The notes below the pieces were generated by a model. The model worked only from the letters and a program-made list of their open reading frames with translations, did no database searches and had not been told where the DNA came from. This document shows positions 29,469-39,677 of a stretch of DNA of 64,000 bases, one piece after another. The position numbers and the translations under genes are program-made. Positions within the stretch are counted from its first letter, which is position 1, and the number at the start of each line of letters is the position of its first letter. Origin of the DNA: Aquabacterium sp. NJ1 (GTDB lineage: Bacteria > Pseudomonadota > Gammaproteobacteria > Burkholderiales > Burkholderiaceae_C); contig NZ_JRKM01000001.1 in the NCBI RefSeq assembly GCF_000768065.1, forward strand, positions 2,108,001 to 2,172,000, given 5' to 3'.

Positions 29469-30893
29469 TCAACCCGGCACCCAGCCCAAGCTCACGTCAG
29501 CCACGCGCTGGTAAAGCCACAACAGGGCCAGCACGGCGATGGCCAGCGAGCCCGGCAGGACCACGGCCTGGCGGTACAAAGCCGTGCGGCGCAAGATGAA
29601 GGCCAGTGGCAGCACCGCCGCCACCAGCATCAACTGCCCCAGCTCCACCCCGAGGTTGAAGCCCAGCAGCGGCCAGGCCAGGTCCTGGCGAGACAAGCCC
29701 AGGTCCTGCATGGCGCCCGCAAAACCGAAACCATGGACCAGGCCGAAACCGAACACCACGATCCAGCGCGGCGCGCGCAACAGCGGCCAGAGGTTGTCCA
29801 GCGCGGCCACCAGCACGCTGAGCGCAATGAGGGATTCAACCCAGCGCGAAGGGGGCGACACCACGCCGAACGCTGCCAGGGCGAGCGTCAGCGAATGGGC
29901 CAGCGTGAAGGCCGTGACCAGACGCAGGACTTCACCCAGTGCGCTGCGCCATTGCTCGCGCGGCAACCAGGCATGCGGCCCGACCGCAGGGTCACGGGCA
30001 TCCGCGCGGCGCCAGACCGACACCAGCAGCAAGGACACGAGAAAGAGGATGTGGTCCATGCCCGCGGCGATGTGCTCGATGCCATCGTGCACGTAGCGCA
30101 GCAGGAGGGCGCCATGGGACTCGGTTGAGGACTCGGCTGAAGACTCGGTTGCGGATTCAATAGCGGCGTCGGTTGGGCGTGCCGCTGGCGGCGCGGCCTG
30201 GGGCCTGGCTGGCGACCTGCCCCCCGCTTGAGCCGCGTCCGCACGCGACGAAGCGGCAACCAGCAAGGCAGCATCCGCGGGCCCAGGCGAAGGTGCCCCG
30301 CCCTGCAGGCCCGTCCAGCGCAGATGGTGCTGCGGGCGTGTCACGCCCAGCACCACGCTGCTGAGCTCGCGTGCCGTGGCCATGCCCGCGCCCTGCATGC
30401 GCCAGCGCACGATGCCGCGGTGCGTGGGGTCGGTCAGGGCAAAGAGGCTGTAGTCCACATTCACATCGGCCCAGGGCTGCCCGGCTGACAAGGGGCATTG
30501 AACGGCCCAGTTGAACACCGCGTACTGGCCATCCGTGTGCTCGATCACCGCTGGGGGCTGGTCGCTGTGGGCCACCATGTCGCAAGCCACGCCGGCATGC
30601 GTGAGGCGCAGGTGCGGGCGCACGTAAGCGCGCATGTCGGCCCAGCGGGTGCGCACCTCGCCCCAGGTGAGCCGGCCGTCCTCGTTGGCATCGAGGTAGA
30701 GCTCGCCATCCAGGTCGCGCAAGGCCACGTGCCAGCTCAGCTCGACCAGGCCACCATCTCGCGCGGTCAGGCTCAGGTAGCTGTCGCTGGGTTTGTGGGC
30801 CCAGGCGGTGCTGGCGCTGCAGACCAGCGCGCACAGCATGGCCTGCATGACCGTGCGCCCGTGCTTGAACCATGACTTGGCGAAAGATGTCAC
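29469..30893 (-). CDS. HupE/UreJ-like membrane protein with periplasmic N-terminal domain
   Basis: A 474-residue protein. After a signal peptide (MQAMLCALVCSASTAWA, mature start AHKPSDSYL) comes a periplasmic domain of about 200 residues, then a Ser/Thr/Glu-rich linker, then about seven membrane helices (residues about 235-470). The membrane half has the HupE/UreJ pattern DGIEHIAAGMDHILFLVSLLL, with conserved His residues, followed by TAFTLAHSLTLALAAFG and GFGFAGAMQDLG. HupE/UreJ proteins carry or sense metals, mainly nickel or cobalt; the metal here is unknown. The start GTG at 30891-30893 overlaps the TPR gene stop (GTGA), supporting translational coupling; an internal ATG at 30846-30848 is the alternative. 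Confidence 0.8.
   Translation of the reverse strand: MTSFAKSWFKHGRTVMQAMLCALVCSASTAWAHKPSDSYLSLTARDGGLVELSWHVALRDLDGELYLDANEDGRLTWGEVRTRWADMRAYVRPHLRLTHAGVACDMVAHSDQPPAVIEHTDGQYAVFNWAVQCPLSAGQPWADVNVDYSLFALTDPTHRGIVRWRMQGAGMATARELSSVVLGVTRPQHHLRWTGLQGGAPSPGPADAALLVAASSRADAAQAGGRSPARPQAAPPAARPTDAAIESATESSAESSTESHGALLLRYVHDGIEHIAAGMDHILFLVSLLLVSVWRRADARDPAVGPHAWLPREQWRSALGEVLRLVTAFTLAHSLTLALAAFGVVSPPSRWVESLIALSVLVAALDNLWPLLRAPRWIVVFGFGLVHGFGFAGAMQDLGLSRQDLAWPLLGFNLGVELGQLMLVAAVLPLAFILRRTALYRQAVVLPGSLAIAVLALLWLYQRVADVSLGWVPG
30118..30165. repeat. Four imperfect 12-bp tandem units in the HupE-like gene
   Basis: Units GACTCGGTTGAG, GACTCGGCTGAA, GACTCGGTTGCG and GATTCAATAGCG follow one another. 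On the coding (minus) strand they give a Ser/Glu/Ala/Thr linker (ATESSAESSTES) between the periplasmic and membrane parts. Slippage could change linker length in multiples of four residues without a frameshift. Confidence 0.75.
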
Positions 30894-32071
30894 AACCAGG
30901 CCTCCAGGCGTTTGTCGGCCCAGCCCCAACGGCGCATGAAGGCGCGTGCGGCATCGGCGGCTTCAGGCTGGCCAGCCGCCTGGGCGGCTTCCAGCAGGAT
31001 GCGGGCATCCGCGGGTTCTTTCTGCACCTGCCAGTTCAGCTGGGCCAGCTTCAAGGCTTCGGCGGGGCGCTTGAGCAGGTGCAGCGTGAAGCGCGCCTCC
31101 TCGCGCCGGTGCACGCTGTCACCCCGCTCATGCGCTGCGGCAAAACGGGCACGCAAGGCCTGCACGCTGCGGCCCAACTCGGCATCACCCGTGGCGGCAT
31201 AAGCCTGGGCCAGGCGCAGCAGCAAGGCATCGTTGCGCTCGTGCCCCTTGAGCAGGGTCACCACGGCTGCGGCTCGCCCTTGGTCCAGCAGCAGGTCGGC
31301 GTAGGCACCTTGTGCGTAGACATCGTCCTCACTGGCCAGCACGCTCTGGTAAAGCGCGGCGGCCTGATCCGGCTGGCCTTGACGCTGGGCCAGCTCGGCG
31401 CGGATGAGGTTGATGTAACCCGACAGCTCGCGCGGCGCACGCACCACCAGCACGGCCAGGCCACGCTGGGCCACATCGGCCTCGCCGCGCAGGCTGCGCA
31501 ACTCCAGGGCGCAGGCCTGGGCATGCCAGGGTGCACCGGCGGCTTGCAGCGCCGAGCAGGCGCGCTGGGCTTCGTCGTACTGGCCCGTCACCTGCAGCAC
31601 GGAGGCCAGCGTCAACCAGGCTTGTGCCAGGTCCGGGCGGGCCTGCACCAGGGCCCGCAGATCACGCAGGGCCGCATCGAAGTCATGCGTGCTTTGCAAG
31701 ATGGTGGCGCGCAGCAGGCGCACGTCATCAGGCGGGTCGGGCTGTGACCACCATGGCGCCAAGGCCGCCTGAGCCTGGCCCAGCCAGCGAGGGTCCCCAT
31801 CCTGGCGGGCCCAGCGCAAGGCCTGCCAGGCCACTTGCGTGGCCAGCTTGACATCTGCGGGGTGAGCCCGGGCCTGGGCGCGCAAGGCCCGCCAGGCCTT
31901 CTCTTGCTCGGACAAGGGCCGCTCGCGCAGCACCTCGACCACCTCGCTGTCCTGCACGGGCACACGGGGTTGCGCGGCTTGGGCAGGCAAGGGCCCAACC
32001 GTGCCGCACAAGGCAAGCAGCAGTGGGGCCGTGGCCAGCCGGCTTGCCCGTATCACCCAAGCCCTGCGCAT
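30890..32071 (-). CDS. Exported tetratricopeptide-repeat protein
   Basis: A 393-residue protein with a signal peptide (RLATAPLLLALCGTVGPLPAQA, cleavage near residue 32) and mostly helical TPR-like repeats. Recognisable units include DVRLLRATILQSTHDFDAALRDLRALVQARPD, AQAWLTLASVLQVTGQYDEAQRAC and LIRAELAQRQGQPDQAAALYQSVLA. The ATG at 32071 has a strong Shine-Dalgarno (AGGGAGG, 8 bp upstream), so the longer frame further upstream is rejected. It lies between a lipoprotein gene (22 bp) and the HupE-like gene (4-base overlap) and is clearly one operon with them. It probably scaffolds a periplasmic complex. Confidence 0.8.
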   Translation of the reverse strand: MRRAWVIRASRLATAPLLLALCGTVGPLPAQAAQPRVPVQDSEVVEVLRERPLSEQEKAWRALRAQARAHPADVKLATQVAWQALRWARQDGDPRWLGQAQAALAPWWSQPDPPDDVRLLRATILQSTHDFDAALRDLRALVQARPDLAQAWLTLASVLQVTGQYDEAQRACSALQAAGAPWHAQACALELRSLRGEADVAQRGLAVLVVRAPRELSGYINLIRAELAQRQGQPDQAAALYQSVLASEDDVYAQGAYADLLLDQGRAAAVVTLLKGHERNDALLLRLAQAYAATGDAELGRSVQALRARFAAAHERGDSVHRREEARFTLHLLKRPAEALKLAQLNWQVQKEPADARILLEAAQAAGQPEAADAARAFMRRWGWADKRLEAWL

Positions 32072-32093
32072 GCTGCCCTCCCTTTGCATGGGC

Positions 32094-32375
32094 TCAGACC
32101 GGCTCGGCCGTGTCGTCCGTGGCCAGTGAGGCCGGCACAGGCAAAGGCTCCAGCGTGTCGGTCGTGGCCGGCGGGGTCGAAGCCAGGCTGCTGGTGTAGC
32201 TGGTGGCAACGGCCGCATCGGTGGCCGCTGCAGGGGCCACTTGCACGGTGGGGTCCGCACTGGCACTGGCACCCGCCTGGGCGTCGTGCCCACCACCGCC
32301 GCAGGCGGACAGCAGGATCACACCCAGCGCGGCGCAGGCCACACGCAGTCTGCTCAAGCTTGATCGGACTTGCAT
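32094..32375 (-). CDS. Small predicted lipoprotein
   Basis: A 93-residue protein with a lipoprotein signal (LGVILLSAC, lipobox Cys near residue 25) followed by GGGG and a low-complexity Ala/Thr/Ser/Pro-rich tail without predicted structure. A good Shine-Dalgarno (AAGGAGA) precedes the ATG. It sits 10 bp after the DUF4331 gene and 22 bp before the TPR gene in the same operon. It likely anchors or tethers a partner in the periplasm; no family was recognised. Confidence 0.7.
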   Translation of the reverse strand: MQVRSSLSRLRVACAALGVILLSACGGGGHDAQAGASASADPTVQVAPAAATDAAVATSYTSSLASTPPATTDTLEPLPVPASLATDDTAEPV

Positions 32376-32385
32376 GCTGGTCTCC

Positions 32386-34041
32386 TTACTGCTTGGGCGT
32401 CGAACCGGAGTTCGGCGTGTTCAGGTAAGGAAAGCGCGACAGGAAGGGCACCTGCGCCTGGTCCACCCCATCGTGCACATTGGCCGCATTGGGCAAGCCG
32501 TTGGTGCCCGTGGCCTTGGCCGTGGCTGTCAGCGAAGCCGTCGTGCAGTTCGAGGTGAGCGTGCCCACCTTGGGCACCACCACGGAGCTCAGCCCCAGGT
32601 CCACGCTTTCATTGATGGCGCACAAGCCGCCCACCATGGCCACCAGCGCGATGTCGACCACATCGTCCTTGGGCCGACGACCATTGGGGAAGCCTGCCAA
32701 GTCGCTGGCACCCGCCACCGAGCCCGCCGCCAGGATGGAGCCGGCCGCGCCCAGGCGGTTCTGGCCACCTTCGGCGACTGGTGCCACGGCCGTGTTCAGG
32801 CGCAGCTCATCGGCCGCGGCCGTCAGGTTGGCCGGGCGGTTCAAGCCATTGATGCCGGTGAGGAAAGCCGAGACCAGGTCCGTGCGAGGCAAGTTGGTGG
32901 GCGCCAGGCCGGCGGTGTCATTGACCAGCACCAGGCCCAGCAAGGCCGGCAAGGTCGGGTTGGTCACGTACGTGGCGAACTGCAGGTCGTCCTTGGGCTT
33001 GGAGGCGTTGAACTTGTCCTTGTCGCGCAGGCCGATCACCACTTCGTTGACCAGCGGGTTGCCCAGACGCGAGACTTGCACCCAGGCACCGCCCTCCTTG
33101 TCGGATGTCTGGTGCCCGGCTTGGGGTGCGCCATCGAGCAGACGCGCCTGGCGCATGCTGGCCGTGGTCCACGCGCCGATGACGGGGTCGCTGCCCGAGG
33201 TCAGGCAGGACTTGTGCACCTCCAGCGCCAGTGTGGTCACGTTCTTGTCCTGGATGGAGTTGGCCGCGAAGGCGTTCTTCAGATCCGGGTTGAGGATCTG
33301 TGCCGGCGTGGCGTTGACCAGGTCGAAGATCGGGCCCAGGTTGACGGCGAAGCCATCCTGACGCTGCCCCACGAAGACCTTGGCCGGCATGCTGCAACCG
33401 GGGATGGTGACGGTGTGGATGTGCTGCTGGGCGTAGCTCTCGTACGCGGCGCTGTTGCCCAGGGTCTTGTCGCCAATGTAGTCCACCGGCTTCTCGAAGG
33501 TGGTGGTGCTGGTGCCGGCCTTGGTCAGCATACCCACGGTGCCTTTGCGCCGGTCACCGCGCACCACTTTCACGGAGTAGGTCTCGGCCACATTGAGGTG
33601 CGGGTCGGCCACGATGCTGACGGCACCCGCCTGTGTCAGCGGGATCGCGACACTGGCATTGCCGATCGGCAGCTCGACACCCTTGCCACCATTGGCCAGC
33701 GTGTTGTTGAAGCGGAACTGGAAGGTGATGTCCTCCATCGCGTCGCCGTTGTTGTCCACATGGATCTCATACAGCGCGTTGGGGTCCATCTTGAAGTAGT
33801 TGGGCCCGCCGTACGCATCCTGTAGTGGCTGGTAGTTGGCGATGAGCGTGACATAACCCGATCGGCCGGGCTCGTAGCTCATGAACATGTAGAAATCGGT
33901 GCCATCCACCTTGGGGGCGGTGGCAATGAAAGGCGCTTCACGGTGGCTGGAGGCCAGGGCGTCCAGGCTGGTGAGCCCGGCACAGGCGGCCAGGGTGCAG
34001 ACAAACAGCCGGCGCAAGGCCGGTCGACGGGCGTGTGGCAT
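32386..34041 (-). CDS. DUF4331 family exported protein
   Basis: A 551-residue secreted protein. A signal peptide ends near LDALA (about residue 30), and the mature part begins SSHREAPFIATAPKVDGTDFYMFMSYEPG, the hallmark start of DUF4331. Other family blocks are YVTLIANYQPLQDAYGGPNYFKMDPNALYEIHVDNNGDAMEDITFQFRF and, later, the PNGRRPKDDVVDIAL segment. Members are thought to form a beta-rich fold and their biochemical role is unknown. An AGGAG Shine-Dalgarno lies 8 bp before the ATG and a candidate ECF promoter about 53 bp upstream. First gene of the operon DUF4331-lipoprotein-TPR-HupE. Confidence 0.88.
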   Translation of the reverse strand: MPHARRPALRRLFVCTLAACAGLTSLDALASSHREAPFIATAPKVDGTDFYMFMSYEPGRSGYVTLIANYQPLQDAYGGPNYFKMDPNALYEIHVDNNGDAMEDITFQFRFNNTLANGGKGVELPIGNASVAIPLTQAGAVSIVADPHLNVAETYSVKVVRGDRRKGTVGMLTKAGTSTTTFEKPVDYIGDKTLGNSAAYESYAQQHIHTVTIPGCSMPAKVFVGQRQDGFAVNLGPIFDLVNATPAQILNPDLKNAFAANSIQDKNVTTLALEVHKSCLTSGSDPVIGAWTTASMRQARLLDGAPQAGHQTSDKEGGAWVQVSRLGNPLVNEVVIGLRDKDKFNASKPKDDLQFATYVTNPTLPALLGLVLVNDTAGLAPTNLPRTDLVSAFLTGINGLNRPANLTAAADELRLNTAVAPVAEGGQNRLGAAGSILAAGSVAGASDLAGFPNGRRPKDDVVDIALVAMVGGLCAINESVDLGLSSVVVPKVGTLTSNCTTASLTATAKATGTNGLPNAANVHDGVDQAQVPFLSRFPYLNTPNSGSTPKQ

Positions 34042-34093
34042 GAGAGGCTCCTGAAGGTGCGAAGAAGAAGGTCAGGTGTCGCGACCTGTTCAC

Positions 34094-34119
34094 TACGCAC
34101 ACGCGCCGCGGATGGATGC
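34094..34119 (-). promoter_or_regulatory. Candidate ECF-dependent promoter of the DUF4331 operon (GCATCC-N16-CGTA)
   Basis: On the minus strand GCATCC (34119-34114) and CGTA (34097-34094) are 16 bp apart, identical in both elements and spacing to the site before the neighbouring sigma gene. The predicted leader to the DUF4331 ATG is about 45 nt. The repeat of both hexamers and spacing suggests control by that sigma factor. Confidence 0.6.
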
Positions 34120-34201
34120 AGCCTTGTGACCCGCGTGGCGGCACGAACTAAACTGAAGCCCCTCGCCGCTGCTTACCGCCGCTTACCGCCGACTACGCCC
34201 G

Positions 34202-34738
34202 ATGTCTTCCTCCCCCGCCAAGGTTCACCTCGCCTGCCAGCACCCCACCCGCCGCCAAGCCCTGGCCGCCTTGACCGCCTTGGCCGGCTCGGTCGCAGCA
34301 GGGCGTGCGCAGGCCTGGGGTGAGCCCCCTGCCGTGTCGATCAAAGGGCCCTTGCTCGACGGCCAGGCGTTTGCCAGCGAGGCCCTCAAAGGCCAGGTGC
34401 TGCTGGTGAACTTCTGGGCCTCGTGGTGCCCGCTGTGCCGTGCCGAGATGCCGGAGATCGAGGCCTATTACCGCGCCCACCGCGCGCAAGGGCTGACGGT
34501 GCTGGCGCTCAGCATGGACGAGCCTGAAGACGAAGCCAAGGTGCGCGAACTGGCCAAGGGCTGGAGCTTCCCCGTGGCCATGATGCAGCAGATCAAGCTC
34601 AGCGGCTTCGACCGCATCTGGCGCATGCCCGTGTCGGCCGTGATCGACCGCCAGGGCAAGCTGGTGCGGCAGGACTGGTTCGTGCAGACCGGGCTCAACG
34701 CGGCCCTGCTGGATGCCGTCATCAAGCCCTTGTTGTGA
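34202..34738 (+). CDS. TlpA-like thiol-disulfide oxidoreductase
   Basis: A 178-residue exported thioredoxin-fold protein of the TlpA/ResA group, which reduces or exchanges disulfides in the periplasm. The redox motif is C76-Pro-Leu-C79 in VNFWASWCPLCRAEMPEIE, followed by the conserved cis-Pro region (WRMPVSAVIDRQG). The N-terminus has a twin-arginine-like signal (TRRQALAALTALAG, ending GRAQA). It is divergent from the DUF4331 operon (160 bp gap) and convergent with the next gene (9 bp). Targets are unknown; a Cys-rich barrel gene next to it is one possibility. Confidence 0.87.
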   Translation: MSSSPAKVHLACQHPTRRQALAALTALAGSVAAGRAQAWGEPPAVSIKGPLLDGQAFASEALKGQVLLVNFWASWCPLCRAEMPEIEAYYRAHRAQGLTVLALSMDEPEDEAKVRELAKGWSFPVAMMQQIKLSGFDRIWRMPVSAVIDRQGKLVRQDWFVQTGLNAALLDAVIKPLL

Positions 34739-34747
34739 GGGCTCGCC

Positions 34748-35704
34748 TCAATAGTTGTAGTGCGCGCCCAGCGAGAAGCTGCTGCGCGGCTCGATCTGCA
34801 GGCCGTTGACGCGCTGGTACACCGGCACCTGGAAGAAGCCATACAGCTTGAACTGCTGGGTGATGTTCACGGTGGCTCCGGGGCTCAGGTAGACCAGCGT
34901 GGCGCCCGAGTTGGCCACATCGGCGTTGTCGCCAGATTCACGTTGTTCGATGCGCGCATTGAGCTGCAACTGCGGCACCACCATGCCCGCTGACACATAA
35001 CGCACCCCGGCCGACAGGTTCATACCCAAACCGGGCTTGAACTCGTCCTTGGCCGTGACAGGCACTTGCAGCAGGCCTTGCGCGAAGTAATCAAAGTGCT
35101 GGTTGAGCGGGCCGAAGCGGTACAGGCCCAGCAAGAGGTCGGTCGAGCCGGTGCCCGGCTGCAGGCCACGGTCCAGCGCCTCGCCGGCCTGCGGGCCGCC
35201 ATTGAAGCGCTCGCTCGTCTTGCCTGTGGGCAGCTTCAGGCCGAACTGCACGCCCCAGTTGCGCTCGGGCGAAAAACCCTGGTAGCGGCCCAGCACGCGC
35301 GCATCCCCCCAGGCGCTGGAGCGCGAGGTGGACACGTCTGTGTCGCCGTCCACGATGGTCTCGTGGTAACGGTTGATGTAGGGCAGTTGCAGGCTGATGC
35401 CCCAGTCGGCATTGAGGCCGTAATCCAGCGTCAGGGTCGTGTTGCGGTTGGCGGTCTTTTGCTGGATCTCCTGGTCGGCCGGGTAACTCACCTGCGCCGC
35501 ATCAAAACGGCCTGTGCCCGTGCGCAACTCATCCTGCTTGAAGTAGTCGTAACGCAGGTCCACGCTCAGGCCGGTGCGCGTGGTCAGGCCCTGGCTGGCC
35601 CAGTCGGCGTTCAGGGTACAGCCGCAGCTGGAACAAGCCAGCGCCAGGGAAGGGCAGGCGGCCAGCAAGGCCATCGCAGCGTTCAGCGGGAAACGGGATT
35701 TCAT
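34748..35704 (-). CDS. Outer-membrane beta-barrel protein with Cys-rich N-terminus
   Basis: A 318-residue exported protein. The signal peptide (LNAAMALLAACPSLALA) is followed immediately by CSSCGCTLNADWASQG, three closely spaced Cys at the mature N-terminus. The rest has alternating polar and hydrophobic residues and many Tyr/Gly, with strands such as LSVDLRYDYFKQDE, NTTLTLDYGLNADWGISLQLPYI and NWGVQFGLKLPTG. It ends SLGAHYNY, with a terminal aromatic typical of outer-membrane barrels. The Cys cluster may bind metal or form a disulfide, and a TlpA-like oxidoreductase is convergent and 9 bp away. Function unknown. Confidence 0.68.
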   Translation of the reverse strand: MKSRFPLNAAMALLAACPSLALACSSCGCTLNADWASQGLTTRTGLSVDLRYDYFKQDELRTGTGRFDAAQVSYPADQEIQQKTANRNTTLTLDYGLNADWGISLQLPYINRYHETIVDGDTDVSTSRSSAWGDARVLGRYQGFSPERNWGVQFGLKLPTGKTSERFNGGPQAGEALDRGLQPGTGSTDLLLGLYRFGPLNQHFDYFAQGLLQVPVTAKDEFKPGLGMNLSAGVRYVSAGMVVPQLQLNARIEQRESGDNADVANSGATLVYLSPGATVNITQQFKLYGFFQVPVYQRVNGLQIEPRSSFSLGAHYNY

Positions 35705-35873
35705 AGGGTGCTTGGGCAGACATCAGCGAAGCGGCGATGTTACCCGCCCACCCTGCGCCATCCTCGCTCATCCTTGATCTATGGGGCTTGATTCGTTGCC
35801 GTTCTGCTGCGACGATGAAAACTTGACCCGCATCACGTCAAGCACCATGACGACCAAACCAGGAGAAGGCCCC

Positions 35874-37748
<1,875 letters not shown>

Positions 37749-37764
37749 ACCAGTGAGGTTGCAC

Positions 37765-38844
37765 ATGGGGCGCTTCGCTCAGGCCTTGCGCAGCATGCGG
37801 ATCACGCTGAGCATGCTGGCGCTGGCGGTGCTGGCCTCGTGTGCCCATGCACCCCCGTCCGGCACCGCCACATCCACGGCGGGCGCGGCCACACCAGGCA
37901 AGGTGCTGGGCCGCAGCGACAAGCTGGTGATCTACCAGCGCGCCCCGGGCGAAACGCTGCGCCAGGTCGCGGCCCGCTTTCTGGGCTCGCCCGAACGCGA
38001 CTGGGAGATCGAGGATTTCAACCGGTCCTTCAACCCATCTTTCAACCCACAGCCCACGCCCCCCGATGGGCCACAAGCCCAGCAGACACTGGTGATCCCG
38101 CTCACGCAACGCAACCCCTTGGGCGTGTACAGCGACCGCTACCAGACCGTCCCCATCCTCTGCTACCACCGCTTTGGCCGCACCAGCAACGGCAAGATGA
38201 CGGTCTCGGCCACGGCCTTCGCAAACCAGCTGGACTGGCTGGTTCGCAACCGCTATCACGTGCTCAAGCTGGCCGACCTGCGGGCCTGGCTGGACGGCCA
38301 GCGCGCCCTGCCCCTGCGCTCTGTGGTCATCACGGCCGACGATGGCTATGCGTCCTTCTACCACCATGCCTTCCCGCTGCTCAAGCAATACGGCCCGCCG
38401 GCCACCTTGTTCGTCTACACCGATTTCATCGGCGCGGGCGATGCGGTCGACTGGGCGGAGCTGCAGGAGATGAGCCGATCGGGCCTCATCGATGTGGCGG
38501 CCCACTCGCGCACGCACCGCAACCTGATCGAGCGCGCCAGCAATGAAAGCGACGAGGCCTACCAGCAGGTGCTGCTCAACGAAATCCGCACACCGCAAAC
38601 GCTGCTGTCGCAAAAACTCGGCATCCCCATCGAGCACTTTGCCTACCCCTATGGCGATGCCAACGAGGCCGTGCTCACCATCATGGCGCGCCAGCGCTAC
38701 CGGCTCGCGGCCACCGTGAACCCTGGCGGCAACGCCTTCTTCTCCGATCCGCTGATGCTGCGTCGAACCATGATCTACGGCGACATGAGCCTGGACGACT
38801 TCAAAGCGCGCCTGCAGATCAGCCGCCCGACGGTAGGACGATGA
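37765..38844 (+). CDS. Lipoprotein LysM-like / polysaccharide deacetylase
   Basis: A 359-residue protein with a lipoprotein signal (LALAVLASCAHAP, Cys near residue 25). Residues about 50-115 look like a divergent LysM unit (VIYQRAPGETLRQVAARFLGSPERDWEI ending in VIPL). The NodB/polysaccharide deacetylase domain begins at YQTVPILCYHRFG near residue 130. Catalytic features are TADDGY (usual motif is T-F-D-D-G) and the metal-binding AHSRTHRN. It probably removes acetyl groups from cell-wall or capsular sugar in the periplasm. It lies 16 bp after the kinase gene and overlaps the next gene by ATGA. Confidence 0.85.
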   Translation: MGRFAQALRSMRITLSMLALAVLASCAHAPPSGTATSTAGAATPGKVLGRSDKLVIYQRAPGETLRQVAARFLGSPERDWEIEDFNRSFNPSFNPQPTPPDGPQAQQTLVIPLTQRNPLGVYSDRYQTVPILCYHRFGRTSNGKMTVSATAFANQLDWLVRNRYHVLKLADLRAWLDGQRALPLRSVVITADDGYASFYHHAFPLLKQYGPPATLFVYTDFIGAGDAVDWAELQEMSRSGLIDVAAHSRTHRNLIERASNESDEAYQQVLLNEIRTPQTLLSQKLGIPIEHFAYPYGDANEAVLTIMARQRYRLAATVNPGGNAFFSDPLMLRRTMIYGDMSLDDFKARLQISRPTVGR

Positions 38845-39677
38845 TGGTGCGCACGATCGGCGCCTCGCGCTCGGCACGACCCTGGCCCTTGGCTATGGAC
38901 CAGGCCGTGGCATGGAGCCTGGTCGCCTCGCTGCTCTTGCTGAGTGCCTGCGCCAGTGTGTCGCCTTCCAGCGGCACACTCACCGCCGGGCAACCCGCCA
39001 CACCCTTTGAGCAACAACAACTGGTGCAGGCGCGCGCGCAGGCTGCACAAGGGCACCTGGCCGAAGCCGCCACCCACTGGGAGGTGCTCAGCGTGCTGCG
39101 CCCCAACGAGCCCAGCTACGCCCGACAACTGGCCCAGGTGCGCGCCCAGATCGAACGCGAAGCCAGCACCGAACTGGCAGCAGCCAGGGCGGCCCGCCAA
39201 CGCGGCGCCATCGATGAAGCCAGCCAGCATGACCTGGCGGTGCTGGCCTTGCAGCCGGACAACGAAGCCGCTGCCGACGCGCTGCGCGCCATCGAGCGCG
39301 AGCACAACAAGCGCGAGCATCTGGGGCGCTATGCCCGAGTGACCCTGGGCAGCCGTTCGAACAAGGACAGCCTGCAGACGGGCGGCCAGGCAGCCACCGC
39401 CTTGTCGGCCCAACGCAATGACCTGGAGCACGCCGCCTTGCTGGCGGGCCAGGGTGAATTCGATGACGCCATCAGCCTGCTGAACCAGCGCCTGAAGGCC
39501 CGCCCGCAAGACGCCGCAGCCAAGGAGCAACTGGCCGACATCTACTTTGCCCAGGCCGAAGCCCTGGCGCCACGTGACAAGGAAGGGGCCATCGCGGCAT
39601 TGAGGAAGTGCCTGCAATTGCAGCCCCGCTACGCCGCGGCCCGCAGCCGCCTGGCGCAGCTCACTGCAAAGCCTTGA
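38841..39677 (+). CDS. TPR lipoprotein
   Basis: A 278-residue protein with a lipoprotein signal (VASLLLLSACASV) and helical TPR-like repeats, including EQQQLVQARAQAAQGHLAEAATHWEVLSVLRPN, AARAARQRGAIDEASQHDLAVLALQPDN and GEFDDAISLLNQRLKARPQ. Starts ATGATG overlapping the deacetylase stop. Its C-terminus overlaps the convergent LysM/TPR gene by 17 bp, ending in Leu-Thr-Ala-Lys-Pro. It probably forms an envelope assembly with the deacetylase and kinase. No specific family was recognised. Confidence 0.78.
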   Translation: MMVRTIGASRSARPWPLAMDQAVAWSLVASLLLLSACASVSPSSGTLTAGQPATPFEQQQLVQARAQAAQGHLAEAATHWEVLSVLRPNEPSYARQLAQVRAQIEREASTELAAARAARQRGAIDEASQHDLAVLALQPDNEAAADALRAIEREHNKREHLGRYARVTLGSRSNKDSLQTGGQAATALSAQRNDLEHAALLAGQGEFDDAISLLNQRLKARPQDAAAKEQLADIYFAQAEALAPRDKEGAIAALRKCLQLQPRYAAARSRLAQLTAKP

